Below, one piece after another: positions 36,613 through 45,649 of a stretch of DNA of 64,000 bases (the stretch's first letter is position 1; every line of letters starts with the position of its first letter). The DNA lies in assembly GCA_046710535.1 (NCBI GenBank), contig JBKEHH010000004.1, positions 1-64,000 on the forward strand, written 5' to 3'. Below the pieces are notes generated by a model. That model ran no database searches and was not told the origin of the DNA. It was given only the letters and a program-made list of their open reading frames with translations. Source of the stretch: CAWVSB01 sp046710535. Lineage in GTDB: Bacteria; Pseudomonadota; Gammaproteobacteria; Pseudomonadales; CAWVSB01. The position numbers and the translations under genes are program-made.

Positions 36613-37362
36613 TCAGATTACCTTCGCTTCATTTTTCAATTTGTCGACCAGTTGCTCAACGCTTTCAACCATAATGCCAGCGCTGCGCTCTGCAGGAGGC
36701 GCAACAGATAAGGTTTTCACGTTTGAAGCAACACTAACCCCGAGCTCTTCAGGTGTAGTCACTTCCACAGGCTTCTTCTTCGCCTTCATAATGTTAGGCA
36801 ATGAAGCATAACGAGGCTCGTTGAGACGCAAATCAGTGGTTACAATCGCCGGAAGTGTTAAGCCAACAGTTTGTGCACCGCCGTCTACTTCACGAGTAAC
36901 ATTTACTTTATCGCCATCAACAACTACTTCAGAAGCAAATGTACCCTGAGGTAAACCTGCCAACGCGGCCAGCATTTGCCCAGTTTGGTTGTTGTCACTA
37001 TCGATTGACTGTTTACCAAGGATAACCAACTGAGGCTGTTCCTTATCAACAATAGCCTTTAACAGCTTAGCAACCGCTAGAGACTGCAGCTCTTCGCTAG
37101 TTTCTACCAAGATACCGCGATCAGCACCAAGCGCTAAGGCTGTGCGAATCTGCTCTTGAGATGATTTTTCACCCAGTGATACCACCACGATTTCAGTCGC
37201 AACACCTTTTTCTTTAAGGCGTACTGCTTCTTCAACAGCAATTTCACAGAATGGGTTTAATGACATTTTTACATTCGCTAAATCTGCGCCAGAACCATCC
37301 GCTTTCGGGCGAACTTTAACGTTGTAATCAACTACTCTTTTTACCGCAACGAGAACTTTCAT
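36613..37362 (-). CDS. etfB: electron transfer flavoprotein beta subunit
   Basis: 249 residues: KVLVAVKRVVDYNVKVRPK at the start, NPFCEIAVEEAVRLKE, the AMP-binding ILGKQSIDSDNNQTGQMLA and LPAIVTTDLRLNEPRY (family signature region), and a C-terminal lysine-rich arm that contacts EtfA. First gene of the etfBA pair and divergent from the ETF-ubiquinone oxidoreductase gene, so one intergenic region probably controls the entire electron route. Confidence 0.95.
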   Translation of the reverse strand: MKVLVAVKRVVDYNVKVRPKADGSGADLANVKMSLNPFCEIAVEEAVRLKEKGVATEIVVVSLGEKSSQEQIRTALALGADRGILVETSEELQSLAVAKLLKAIVDKEQPQLVILGKQSIDSDNNQTGQMLAALAGLPQGTFASEVVVDGDKVNVTREVDGGAQTVGLTLPAIVTTDLRLNEPRYASLPNIMKAKKKPVEVTTPEELGVSVASNVKTLSVAPPAERSAGIMVESVEQLVDKLKNEAKVI

Positions 37363-37420
37363 GAATATTCCGTCTGTCTTGAATAATATTTAAGGACAAC
37401 TAATTTGTAACATTTATTGA

Positions 37421-37549
37421 TGGTATAACTTACAAAATAAGCTGCGTTTGAGTCCATTACATGGGCTAAAAAACGGCGGATATGGTGCCGCTTATGCTTC
37501 TAAAGGTCAAGATTTTATCGTCAATATCGACCCTTTGATCGATTTATAA
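37421..37549 (+). pseudogene. possible 42-codon coding remnant in the etfB/ETF-QO gap
   Basis: Within the 340-base divergent gap one frame runs from just after a TGA to TAA 37547 and reads protein-like (WYNLQNKLRLSPLHG, then LKNGGYGAAYASKGQDFIVN, IDPLIDL), with no start codon. It looks like the C-terminal scrap of a larger, possibly outer-membrane, protein that I cannot name. The rest of the gap should hold the two promoters; I could not pick a convincing operator. Confidence 0.3.
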
Positions 37550-37702
37550 TCAGTATCCGCGACTGTTAGCAAATACATATACGATAATTTTAGCTATCTG
37601 GACCATCCTTACCTCTGAGGTGCTGGCGGGGCTGAAATCAAGTAGTTATACTGCACACATTGTTTGGTTATACACTATTTTAATGATTTGAGGAGTGAGT
37701 AC

Positions 37703-39343
37703 GTGGAACGTGAAGCCATGGAGTTTGATGTTGTTATTGTTGGTGCCGGCCCTGCTGGTCTAGCTGCTGCCTGTAAAATTCGCCAATTAAGTGAAGACAT
37801 TACTGTTTGTGTAGTCGAGAAAGGTTCCGAAGTCGGTGCGCACATATTATCTGGTGCGGTACTAGAGCCTCGTGCAATGAACGAGTTGTTCCCTAATTGG
37901 AAAGAAAAAGGCGCACCGTTAAACACGCAAGTTAAAGAAGACAAGTTCTTCATGTACACCAGTGCTACCAGTGCGATCAAACTGCCTAACTTCTTGATTC
38001 CTAAACCTACCCATAACGAAGGCAACTACATTGTCTCAATGGGTAATGTCTGCCGCTGGTTGGCTGAACAAGCTGAAGAGCTTGGCGTTGAAGTCTACCC
38101 AGGCTTCGCCGCTGCTGAAGTTCTTTATAATGAAGACGGTAGCGTTAAAGGTATTGCCACTGGTGATATGGGTGTCAGTGCAGATGGCAGTCATAAAGAT
38201 AGCTACACGCAAGGTATGGAGCTGCACGCTAAATACACCCTCTTCTCTGAAGGTTCACGCGGCCACTTAGGCAAGCAGCTGATGGAGAAGTTTGACCTTA
38301 ATAAAGACAGCGACCCACAGCATTATGGTCTTGGTATAAAAGAAATTTGGGACATACCGCCTGAACAGCATGAAGAAGGCTTGGTTGTGCATGGCTTAGG
38401 CTGGCCGTTGGACGAAGGCGGTGCAACCGGTGGTGCTTTCTTATATCACGCAGAAAACAACCAAGTATTCGTCGGTCTAATCACTGACTTGAACTATGAA
38501 AATGCACACTTATATCCGTTCGAAGAATTTCAACGCTTTAAGCTACACCCTGAAACATCAAAATACCTTAAAGGCGGCACTCGTATTTCCTACGGCGCCC
38601 GTGCTTTATCCAAAGGTGGCTTAAACGCCTTACCTAAAATGAGTTTTCCCGGTGGCATCTTAATTGGTTGTGACGCGGGTACCCTAAACGCCGTTAAGAT
38701 TAAAGGTAATCACACCGCAATGAAAAGCGGCATGATTGCAGCTGAAACTGTTGTTAAAGCTTTACAAGACGGCGAAGCTAATACTGACCTAACTGCTTTT
38801 GAAGATAACTTTAAGTCGTCGTGGGTACATGAAGAGTTATACAAGTCGCGCAACTTCGTTGGCATTATGCATAAGTTTGGTACCTTGATCGGTGCGGGCT
38901 TAATCTGGATTGAGCACAACATCTTTGGCGGTAAGATACCTTTTAACTTTAGAGACAACACCACCGACTATGGCGCAATGAAGCCAGCTAAAGACTGCAA
39001 GAAAATCAATTATCCTAAGCCAGACAACAAACTGACTTTTGATCGTCTATCTTCAGTGTTCTTATCCAATACCAACCATGAAGAAGACCAGCCATGTCAT
39101 TTGAAGCTAACTGACCCTGCGATACCAATACAACACAATTTACCGATATTTGATGAGCCAGCGCAACGTTACTGCCCGGCTGGTGTGTATGAGGTAATCG
39201 AAGAGCCAAATGGCGACAAACGTTTCCAAATCAATGGCCAAAACTGCGTCCACTGTAAAACATGTGATATTAAAGACCCATCGCAAAACATTACCTGGGT
39301 AACACCTGAAGGTCTAGGCGGTCCTAACTATCCAAATATGTAG
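37703..39343 (+). CDS. electron transfer flavoprotein-ubiquinone oxidoreductase
   Basis: 546 residues. The FAD-binding start DVVIVGAGPAGLAAACK is followed by VEKGSEVGAHILSGAVL and GAFLYHAENNQVFVGLITDL. The C-terminal 4Fe-4S cluster motif is NCVHCKTCDIKDPSQNITW. It passes electrons from reduced ETF to ubiquinone at the membrane. I choose the GTG at 37703 because AGGAG stands 7 bases before it; an ATG 15 bases later is an alternative. Confidence 0.93.
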   Translation: MEREAMEFDVVIVGAGPAGLAAACKIRQLSEDITVCVVEKGSEVGAHILSGAVLEPRAMNELFPNWKEKGAPLNTQVKEDKFFMYTSATSAIKLPNFLIPKPTHNEGNYIVSMGNVCRWLAEQAEELGVEVYPGFAAAEVLYNEDGSVKGIATGDMGVSADGSHKDSYTQGMELHAKYTLFSEGSRGHLGKQLMEKFDLNKDSDPQHYGLGIKEIWDIPPEQHEEGLVVHGLGWPLDEGGATGGAFLYHAENNQVFVGLITDLNYENAHLYPFEEFQRFKLHPETSKYLKGGTRISYGARALSKGGLNALPKMSFPGGILIGCDAGTLNAVKIKGNHTAMKSGMIAAETVVKALQDGEANTDLTAFEDNFKSSWVHEELYKSRNFVGIMHKFGTLIGAGLIWIEHNIFGGKIPFNFRDNTTDYGAMKPAKDCKKINYPKPDNKLTFDRLSSVFLSNTNHEEDQPCHLKLTDPAIPIQHNLPIFDEPAQRYCPAGVYEVIEEPNGDKRFQINGQNCVHCKTCDIKDPSQNITWVTPEGLGGPNYPNM

Positions 39344-39371
39344 CTACCCCAATTGTAATTAGACCTGCCAT

Positions 39372-39401
39372 AAAAAAGCCCGGTATTAATCGGGCTTTTT
39401 T
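39372..39401. terminator. bidirectional terminator
   Basis: AAAAAAGCCCG (39372-39382) pairs with CGGGCTTTTTT (39391-39401) around GTATTAAT. The A and T flanks let it serve both the ETF-QO gene and the converging amidohydrolase-like gene. Confidence 0.85.
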
Positions 39402-39414
39402 ATGGCTATTACTT

Positions 39415-40278
39415 TTATAATTTAAACACCCTTTTCGCGTTTTCACTCAAAAATTTAGGCCATACTTCGTCTTTAAATGGCACGGCTGGCATTTCCTTAA
39501 AAATTCGCTCTAGCGATATACCCATGGGGTAATAACCGGCATACATTATTTTATCGCTGCCGCGGGTATTGGCGTAATGAATAATATCTTTTGGATAATA
39601 CCTAGGCGTAAATGCGCTAGTCATATAATAAAGATTCGGGTATTTCAACATTAGCTTCCAGGCTAATTCAGTCCAGGGTTCGCAGCCGTGACGCATAACT
39701 ACTTTTAGCTCCGGGAAAAACCAGCAAACCTCGTCTATTAGCTCCACCTTTTGAGGTGCCATCGGTAATCGCGGCCCCGGCACACCCATACATGGGCAAA
39801 ATGGAATATCTAAATCAACCAAAGCAGCATAAATTGGATACCATTTTTTATCATTAACCGGAACTTGGGGACACAAGCCAGAGGGGAAGCCAGTAACTGC
39901 TTTAATATCAAATTCTTCTTTTAGCCGACGAATCTTCCTGACTTCATCCATGCCGTTATTAGGGTTGGCCTCGTAGGAGTTAATGAATCGCCCTGGAAAG
40001 CGTCGATAGGCCTCTTTAGCGACTTCATCGCTATCATCAATGCCTTGCATGGCAATAGCGATATTAAACTGGTCCATCAAGGCGATGGTGTGACCGATGT
40101 AATCATCTTGCTCACCAGCCTTAGGAATATCTTTAAACATATACTGAGCTGGCATCAGCATTTTCTTACTTTCTTCATCCATTAACATGGGCTGCATGAA
40201 ATCATACCAACCGCTGTTGTCAGGCCCAGGTACATTCAGCATTAAATCGATCACGTTGTGATCAACCGGCATTGTCAT
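39415..40278 (-). CDS. amidohydrolase-family (Amidohydro_2) protein lacking the N-terminal HxH
   Basis: 287 residues with the TIM-barrel order of the Amidohydro_2 family: FPGRFINSYEANPNNGMDEV, AVTGFPSGLCPQVPVNDKKW, YPIYAALVDLDIPFCPCMGV, LKVVMRHGCEPW and SDKIMYAGYYPMGISLERIF. Where the family usually has D-x-H-x-H near residue 10, this protein has VIDLMLNVPG. The usual binuclear metal site is therefore incomplete and the reaction cannot be predicted. It is 19 bases downstream of an SDR gene on the same strand. Confidence 0.75.
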   Translation of the reverse strand: MTMPVDHNVIDLMLNVPGPDNSGWYDFMQPMLMDEESKKMLMPAQYMFKDIPKAGEQDDYIGHTIALMDQFNIAIAMQGIDDSDEVAKEAYRRFPGRFINSYEANPNNGMDEVRKIRRLKEEFDIKAVTGFPSGLCPQVPVNDKKWYPIYAALVDLDIPFCPCMGVPGPRLPMAPQKVELIDEVCWFFPELKVVMRHGCEPWTELAWKLMLKYPNLYYMTSAFTPRYYPKDIIHYANTRGSDKIMYAGYYPMGISLERIFKEMPAVPFKDEVWPKFLSENAKRVFKL

Positions 40279-40297
40279 AATCTCACCCCATTTCGCA

Positions 40298-41149
40298 TTA
40301 TTCAGCCAAGCCTGTTAGCTGTTCACTTATAAGCCATAACTTGTCGGCTGCCACTTTATCGCGCGCCCAGCGTTTAGGCTTTATCGGTTTACAGTCATAA
40401 AAGTATAAATCATTGAACGCTAGCGCTTCGTCACTACTAGCCAACCAAACACTCGATTGGGCGCCCTTTGCTACTGTGCGGAAAAACGGCCTAACTAAAT
40501 TAAATACCGCCTTAGCAAATAACCCATTTTGCGTACCTAAGTTAGTCGATACCGCGCCAGGATGAAGGCTATTACAAACTACATCAGTGCCCGTGAGTTG
40601 CTCGCATAGACTTAATGTCATCAGCATATTGCACAGCTTAGAATGGCCATAAGTACCAAAAGTAGAAAAACCTTTAGCGTAATTCAAATCATCAAAACGT
40701 ATTTTTCTAACAAACCCATGAGCCGCTGATGCAACGTTTACAATGCGCCCTTGAGGTGCACTAATAAGCCTAGGCAACAGCAAATTAGTCAATAGAAATG
40801 GTCCTAGATGGTTGGTTGCAAACATCAATTCAAAACCATCTGCGCTTAACTCTCGGCTGCTAGCAACAATACCGGCATTATTTATTAACACATCAATATG
40901 GTCGACGGCATTATTAATTAGCGCTGCCGCTTCTCTCACGCTGTCTAATGATGACAGGTCACAAATCACTAGCGAGCAATCATCACTAGCTAGCTCGGCT
41001 ACAAGAGCATTACCTTTGACCTCACTTCGACACACCAAAACTAGTTTAAAACCTTGCGCAGCCAAAACCTTGGCCGTCTCTTTGCCGATACCATTGGTCG
41101 GCCCTGTTATCACACATACTGGTGAGGTACGCTTTCTATTAACACTCAT
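40298..41149 (-). CDS. short-chain dehydrogenase/reductase (retinol-dehydrogenase-like)
   Basis: 283 residues of the classical SDR fold. The cofactor motif is TGPTNGIGKETAKVL, with LVCRSE (Arg following the second strand, suggesting NADP). It also has DVLINNAGIV, VNVASAA and the catalytic YGHSK. The C-terminal part (SVWLASSDEALAFNDLYFYD) resembles the RDH/WWOX-like group. Substrate unknown. It starts 10 bases after the HIT gene ends and runs on toward the amidohydrolase-like gene, so the three may be one transcript. Confidence 0.85.
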   Translation of the reverse strand: MSVNRKRTSPVCVITGPTNGIGKETAKVLAAQGFKLVLVCRSEVKGNALVAELASDDCSLVICDLSSLDSVREAAALINNAVDHIDVLINNAGIVASSRELSADGFELMFATNHLGPFLLTNLLLPRLISAPQGRIVNVASAAHGFVRKIRFDDLNYAKGFSTFGTYGHSKLCNMLMTLSLCEQLTGTDVVCNSLHPGAVSTNLGTQNGLFAKAVFNLVRPFFRTVAKGAQSSVWLASSDEALAFNDLYFYDCKPIKPKRWARDKVAADKLWLISEQLTGLAE

Positions 41150-41159
41150 AATCGTCCCT

Positions 41160-41579
41160 CTACGCTAGCGCTAATCTAACTTTATCGGCCATTGCCGCAA
41201 TGCTATCCATATCACCCATCTCGCGGGAGTGAATAGCTACATGAGCGCCTTCCGATTGGGGGATAAAGTGCATATGGTAATGAAAAACAGTCTGCCCCGC
41301 CGCCCCGCCGTTAAGCTGATACACTCCGATGCCATTCGCACCTGACGCATGCTTTACCGCATTGGCAATAGCAACTGACACTCTACCTATTTCAGCAATA
41401 TCGTCAGGCGAAGCATCGAGTACGCTGTCATAGTGGTTTTTTGTGACCAGTAAAGTGTGGCCACCTGATGCGGGCATTACATCCATAAATGCCATTACCT
41501 TGTCATTCTCAAATACAATTTGGGACTGCGCTTTGCCGGCAACAATCTGGCAAAAAATACAATTATCATGACTAGCCAT
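41160..41579 (-). CDS. HIT-family nucleotide hydrolase (HinT-like)
   Basis: 139 residues: CIFCQIVAGKAQSQIVFE at the N-terminus, FMDVMPASGGHTLLVTK in the middle and the histidine triad in VFHYHMHFIP near residue 100. Family members hydrolyse AMP-lysine, dinucleoside polyphosphates or related phosphoramidates. Length and the two N-terminal cysteines fit the bacterial HIT group. Confidence 0.9.
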   Translation of the reverse strand: MASHDNCIFCQIVAGKAQSQIVFENDKVMAFMDVMPASGGHTLLVTKNHYDSVLDASPDDIAEIGRVSVAIANAVKHASGANGIGVYQLNGGAAGQTVFHYHMHFIPQSEGAHVAIHSREMGDMDSIAAMADKVRLALA

Positions 41580-41665
41580 AATGATCCTTTATAATTATTT
41601 TATTAATGAGTAGTTTACTTAAATAACAGCAGCAATCTCTTAACGAATAGTCATAGATGCAGGTT

Positions 41666-42139
41666 TTACAGATTCTCGTTTAAATAAGCCAACAAATCAT
41701 CATGATGAGTTTTAGTTTTAAATTTATCCATCACATGCATTAAACGCCCGTCTTTACCGACGATGAAAGTTGTTCTGACCACACCCATAAATTCGCGACC
41801 CATGAATTTTTTAAGCGCCCAGCAGCCATATTTCTCAGTAATGGCATGATCTTCATCGGATAACAAAGTAAAGTTTAGTTCTTTCTTTTCAATAAAATTT
41901 TGCAGCTTTTTAACTGGGTCTGGGCTAACACCTAATACCACTGTATCTAACTTAGCTAACTCTTTTTTACTGTCTCGAATACCGCAAGCTTGAGTAATAC
42001 AGCCAGGCGTTAAGGCCTTGGGATAAAAATATATCACGACATTTTTCTTACCTTTAAAATCCTTTAGCGATACTTTGTTGCCGTCTTGATCTTGTAAGCT
42101 AAACGCTGGTGCCATATTGCCAATTTTTGGATGTGCCAT
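41666..42139 (-). CDS. bcp: thioredoxin-dependent peroxiredoxin (Bcp/PrxQ)
   Basis: 157 residues. The peroxidatic cysteine lies in LTPGCITQAC (usual form TPGCTTQAC), and the resolving cysteine five residues later is the PrxQ-alpha arrangement. IYFYPKA, VLGVSPDPVKKLQNF, FTLLSDEDHAITEKYG and RTTFIVGKDG complete the fold. It reduces hydroperoxides using thioredoxin. The gene follows rmuC with a 16-base gap. Confidence 0.9.
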   Translation of the reverse strand: MAHPKIGNMAPAFSLQDQDGNKVSLKDFKGKKNVVIYFYPKALTPGCITQACGIRDSKKELAKLDTVVLGVSPDPVKKLQNFIEKKELNFTLLSDEDHAITEKYGCWALKKFMGREFMGVVRTTFIVGKDGRLMHVMDKFKTKTHHDDLLAYLNENL

Positions 42140-42155
42140 TTACTATCTCCGTCAA

Positions 42156-43538
42156 TTATTCAATTAAATCGTCTTTATCTATTAAAGCTTTAGGTAATGT
42201 TTTTCTAGTTTTTGCACCCAGCTTTTCTAACTTCTCTGCCCGGCCCAATAAATTGCCTCGACCAGAAGAAAGCTGATTAACCGCTTTTTCATGGGCCTTG
42301 TGTGCGCTGTCTATATGTTTACCGACATCTAGCATGCTACTACTTAATAGCGCTATTTGGTCATACAGTTTACCTGCCTGACTAGCTATCTCTTCGGCGT
42401 TTTTACTCTGTCGCTCATAGCGCCAAATACTTTGTATTGTTCTCAGCGTAGCGAGTAATGTGGTTGGGCTGACTACAATAATATTACGCTCATAGGCATC
42501 TCTAAATAGCTCAGGATCTTGCTCAAAGGCTGAGAGAAAAGCAGCCTCTATAGGAATAAATAGCAACACAAAGTCCAGCGTTTTTACACCCTCTAACTGC
42601 TCATAACTCTTGGTACTAAGCTGTTTTACATGGGTTTTAATACTGCTTACATGGGCTTTTAAATGCGCTTTACGCGTACCTTCATCGTCTTCGCTACAAT
42701 AGCGTTCATAATGGGTTAAAGAAACCTTGGAGTCGATAACAATGTCTTTGCTATCGGGTAAATGAACGACTACATCAGGGGCTTTTCTGCGCCCGTCATC
42801 ATCAACAAAACTTGTTTGGGTTTGATATTCATGACCTTTACGCAGGCCAGACTCCTCAAGCACTTTTTCCAGTACCACCTCGCCCCAGTTACCTTGAGTT
42901 TTAGACTCACCTTTTAGCGCCTTAGTTAGATTTACCGCGTCCTGACTTATCTGATTATTTAAGTTTTTTAAATGACCAATTTCGCTAAGTAGTGACTGTC
43001 GGTCCTTGCTCTCTTTGTCGTAAACAAATTCTACCCGCTCTTTAAATTCCTTTATTTGCTCGCGCAGAGGATTAACCGTTAAATCAACAGTAGACTTATT
43101 CAGCTTGGTAAATTTCTCACTTTTTTCGTCAAAGATTCTATTAGCTAAATTTTCAAACTCTTTGCTTAAATCATGTTTCGCCTGCTCTAGCAATTTCAAC
43201 TTTTCAGCAGAAGATTTACGTTCCTGTTCACTAGTTGCGTTTGCTACTGCTAACGACGCTACGGCAGAACTTAGCTGTTGCTGTAATTGATCTTTAATTT
43301 TTACAGCTGCTAACTGTTTGGTTTTTTCTTCAGTTAGCTGTTCAGCAATAATCTCGGCTTTAGCCAAAGTCAATTTAGCTGTCGCGAGGTCCTCATTTAA
43401 ACCCTTTAGTTGATCATGTAATACAGCATTTTGTATATTTTTTTGGCGCATTAAAAAAAGCGTGACCACCAATAAGACAGCTAACACAATCGCAACAAGC
43501 ACGAACACCAGAGGATAATCAGTAATAATCTGCAGCAT
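42156..43538 (-). CDS. rmuC: RmuC-like DNA recombination protein
   Basis: 460 residues. An N-terminal membrane helix (residues 10-30) precedes a long coiled coil (about 35-190). The RmuC domain follows, with KTQGNWGEVVLEKVLEESGL, KAPDVVVHLPDSKDIVIDSK, FVLLFIPIEAAFLSAF and IIVVSPTTLLATLRTI. This domain is a restriction-endonuclease-like fold and limits DNA inversions in E. coli. The start at 43538 opens directly with the membrane helix. Confidence 0.92.
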   Translation of the reverse strand: MLQIITDYPLVFVLVAIVLAVLLVVTLFLMRQKNIQNAVLHDQLKGLNEDLATAKLTLAKAEIIAEQLTEEKTKQLAAVKIKDQLQQQLSSAVASLAVANATSEQERKSSAEKLKLLEQAKHDLSKEFENLANRIFDEKSEKFTKLNKSTVDLTVNPLREQIKEFKERVEFVYDKESKDRQSLLSEIGHLKNLNNQISQDAVNLTKALKGESKTQGNWGEVVLEKVLEESGLRKGHEYQTQTSFVDDDGRRKAPDVVVHLPDSKDIVIDSKVSLTHYERYCSEDDEGTRKAHLKAHVSSIKTHVKQLSTKSYEQLEGVKTLDFVLLFIPIEAAFLSAFEQDPELFRDAYERNIIVVSPTTLLATLRTIQSIWRYERQSKNAEEIASQAGKLYDQIALLSSSMLDVGKHIDSAHKAHEKAVNQLSSGRGNLLGRAEKLEKLGAKTRKTLPKALIDKDDLIE

Positions 43539-43667
43539 AATTTGTATCTAAACGTCTCTGTTAATACAGCTATTGTAGAGCCCCATAGAGGCTTCGCAAA
43601 GTCTTGATTTGCCTTATATAGCCTATACCGTGACAATGAGGCATATATTCGTTAACGAGCTAACTAA

Positions 43668-44033
43668 ATGTTTTTAGAAATCAGAAAATCCCCTGCTATT
43701 TTTATTCAAAACAAAGATATGGGTCTTAATTACGTGGCTCAGCTCACCAGTAATATTCGAATCAACTTAAATCTTGTAGCTGAAATATCTATTTACAGTA
43801 TAAAAGAAGATAAACAGCGCCTAGGGCTAGATGGAACATCATTTTTGGTACCAAAGGATTCCCATGCTGTGCATTTAGAAATGATGTACACCCACTCTAC
43901 CCATAAAGGAAATTCAAAGGCGCCGAGTGAACATACTGTAAATGAGCGGTATTTTTATAAGCTATTGTTTTTGCCCGATGAGATGGCAGAGTTTGCTAGA
44001 GTTCGCGATGCGCTGGACCGTATTACCGTTTAA
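43668..44033 (+). CDS. hypothetical cytosolic protein
   Basis: 121 residues, no signal peptide or membrane helix. I do not recognise a family. The sequence alternates strand-like hydrophobic stretches (YVAQLTSNIRINLNLVAEIS) with polar ones and ends in a helix (EMAEFARVRDALDRI). The ATG follows ACTAA at 43668 without a strong ribosome site. Its 3' end overlaps the converging Nudix gene by 11 bases. No other frame here is credible, so a real gene is likely. Confidence 0.55.
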   Translation: MFLEIRKSPAIFIQNKDMGLNYVAQLTSNIRINLNLVAEISIYSIKEDKQRLGLDGTSFLVPKDSHAVHLEMMYTHSTHKGNSKAPSEHTVNERYFYKLLFLPDEMAEFARVRDALDRITV

Positions 44034-44577
44034 AGTCCAGAGTCCGATGACGAATAGGAAACACGCCTTCTTTTCGATCAGCAAAATAATATTTCAAGGT
44101 GCGGCCAACGATTGGAAACGCAAGTTGGTCCCAAGGGATATCTTCTTCATTAAACAAGGCTACCTCTAAGCTCTCAACCCCGACACCAAATTCTGGCTTT
44201 GATAGCTCGGCTTTATAAAAAACATAAAACTGACTGATATACGGTAAGTCATACAATGTATACAAGGACAAATCACTGACATCCGCGCAGGCTTCTTCAT
44301 AAGTCTCGCGTATAGCCGCTTGCTCAGTTGATTCTGCCATTTCCATATAACCAGCTGGCAGGGTCCAAAAACCTTTCCTGGGCTCTATTGCGCGCTTACA
44401 TAACAGTACTTGGTCAGCATAGGTTACTAAACAACCTGCAACAATTTTTGGGTTTTGGTAATCGACAAAGCCGCATGACTGACAAACAGCGCGGAAATTG
44501 TTATCACCTTCAGGAATAGTTTGTTCAGTAGAATTACCACACTGGCTACAAAAGCTGATTTTAGGACCGGTATACAA
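44023..44577 (-). CDS. Nudix hydrolase with N-terminal zinc ribbon
   Basis: 184 residues. A zinc ribbon (FCSQCG..VCQSCGFVDYQNP) precedes the Nudix domain, whose box GX5EX7REXXEEXXG-like sequence is seen as GYMEMAESTEQAAIRETYEE (the final Gly is Ala). RAIEPRKGFWTLPAGYME is typical of the COG1051-type ADP-ribose or dinucleotide pyrophosphatases. Substrate not determined. It ends 11 bases inside the converging hypothetical gene. Confidence 0.85.
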   Translation of the reverse strand: MYTGPKISFCSQCGNSTEQTIPEGDNNFRAVCQSCGFVDYQNPKIVAGCLVTYADQVLLCKRAIEPRKGFWTLPAGYMEMAESTEQAAIRETYEEACADVSDLSLYTLYDLPYISQFYVFYKAELSKPEFGVGVESLEVALFNEEDIPWDQLAFPIVGRTLKYYFADRKEGVFPIRHRTLDFKR

Positions 44578-44588
44578 AAAGACCTCGA

Positions 44589-45065
44589 CTATCGTAGTTC
44601 GCGGTATTGACCGCTAGCAAAAACTAACGGCTTACCCGTCATTCTGGTATTCATTGCGATAACTTCGCCGACCAAAATCACATGGTCTCCACCTTCATAA
44701 CTAGCCCACATTTTACACTCGAATGAACCCAGGCAATTTTTTAACACAGGCTGGCCACTTTTTCCTTGGCGAAAAGTACCAACTGGCAGTTCGTGTTGGC
44801 CTTTTTTTGCAAAGCCATTAGACAAGCCCATCTGATCATCAGCTAATATATTAACCGCAAAGCCATCAGCTGCTTTAAAGGCAGCAAAACAATCAGAATT
44901 TTTTTGAATACTCCACAAGACTAAGGGCGGATCTAGGGATAGAGCAGAAAACGAATTAGCAGTCATACCCAAGGGCGCAAAGCCTTTTGGATTAGCGGTT
45001 ACTACTGTCACACCGGTAGCAAAACGGCCAAGCGCGTCACGCAACTCTCTGGGATCTAAACTCAT
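44589..45065 (-). CDS. flavin reductase-like FMN-binding protein
   Basis: 158 residues of the split-barrel flavin reductase family: RFATGVTVVTANP, GMTANSFSALSLDPPLVLWS, FAVNILADDQMGLSNGFAKK and HVILVGEVIAMN. Such proteins supply reduced FMN to a two-component monooxygenase or act as general flavin reductases. No monooxygenase partner is adjacent; the LLM-type protein at 3396 is far away. Confidence 0.85.
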   Translation of the reverse strand: MSLDPRELRDALGRFATGVTVVTANPKGFAPLGMTANSFSALSLDPPLVLWSIQKNSDCFAAFKAADGFAVNILADDQMGLSNGFAKKGQHELPVGTFRQGKSGQPVLKNCLGSFECKMWASYEGGDHVILVGEVIAMNTRMTGKPLVFASGQYRELR

Positions 45066-45184
45066 TTAACAACAGCCTCAAAAATCAATTTATTAGCGTA
45101 CTATGATAAATGAAATATTCACCAAAGGCTGTAGCTAAAACCTTACATATTAGTAAAAATGGATTTTATCTCAGTCCGGATTAA

Positions 45185-45646
45185 TCAAGACCACCGATTA
45201 GCGGCATCTAGATCTGATTGACGCTGCTGAACCCACCTTTCGCCTTCCTCACCCAGTTCTTTTTTCCAGAATGGAGCGCTGGATTTTAAATAATCCATAA
45301 TAAATTCACAGGCGGCGAAAGAGTCACCGCGATGGGCGCTAGCAACAGCCACAAATACAATTTTGTCTGTCGGTTTCAATTTACCAATCCGATGATAAAC
45401 ATCAATCCCTATTAAATTCCATTTTTCGCCAGCTTGTTCCGCGATCTCGGTAATCGCCTTTTCGGTCATACCGGGATAGTGTTCAAGCTCTAAAATATCG
45501 ACGTTTTTATCTCTATTGGTGTCACGTACATAGCCAACAAAATTAGCCACTGCACCAACAGCGGGATTTAAAGCATGTAGCTGGCGTAATTTAGCGCCAA
45601 CAGAAAAGTCGTCTTCGCCCACTGCCACTGTAATCATCACAGTCAT
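45185..45646 (-). CDS. moaE: molybdopterin synthase catalytic subunit
   Basis: 153 residues: AVANFVGYVRDTNRDKNVDI, LELEHYPGMTEKAITEIAEQ, IDVYHRIGKLKPTDKIVFVA, ASAHRGDSFAACEFIMDYLK and FWKKE, with the conserved active-site lysines. It uses the thiocarboxylated MoaD tail to convert cyclic pyranopterin monophosphate to molybdopterin. Last gene of the MBL-moaC-moaD-moaE unit, three bases after moaD. Confidence 0.95.
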   Translation of the reverse strand: MTVMITVAVGEDDFSVGAKLRQLHALNPAVGAVANFVGYVRDTNRDKNVDILELEHYPGMTEKAITEIAEQAGEKWNLIGIDVYHRIGKLKPTDKIVFVAVASAHRGDSFAACEFIMDYLKSSAPFWKKELGEEGERWVQQRQSDLDAANRWS

Positions 45647-45649
45647 TAT

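Noticed and set aside
37363..37702. Fatty-acid-responsive (PsrA/FadR-type) operator between etfB and the ETF-QO gene
   Set aside because: Expected on functional grounds, but I could not see a convincing palindromic match, so no site is called.
40298..41149. SDR gene as part of the proposed ether-lipid pathway
   Set aside because: It lies 11 kb away in an unrelated gene string; nothing in the sequence ties it to the AGPS-like operon.
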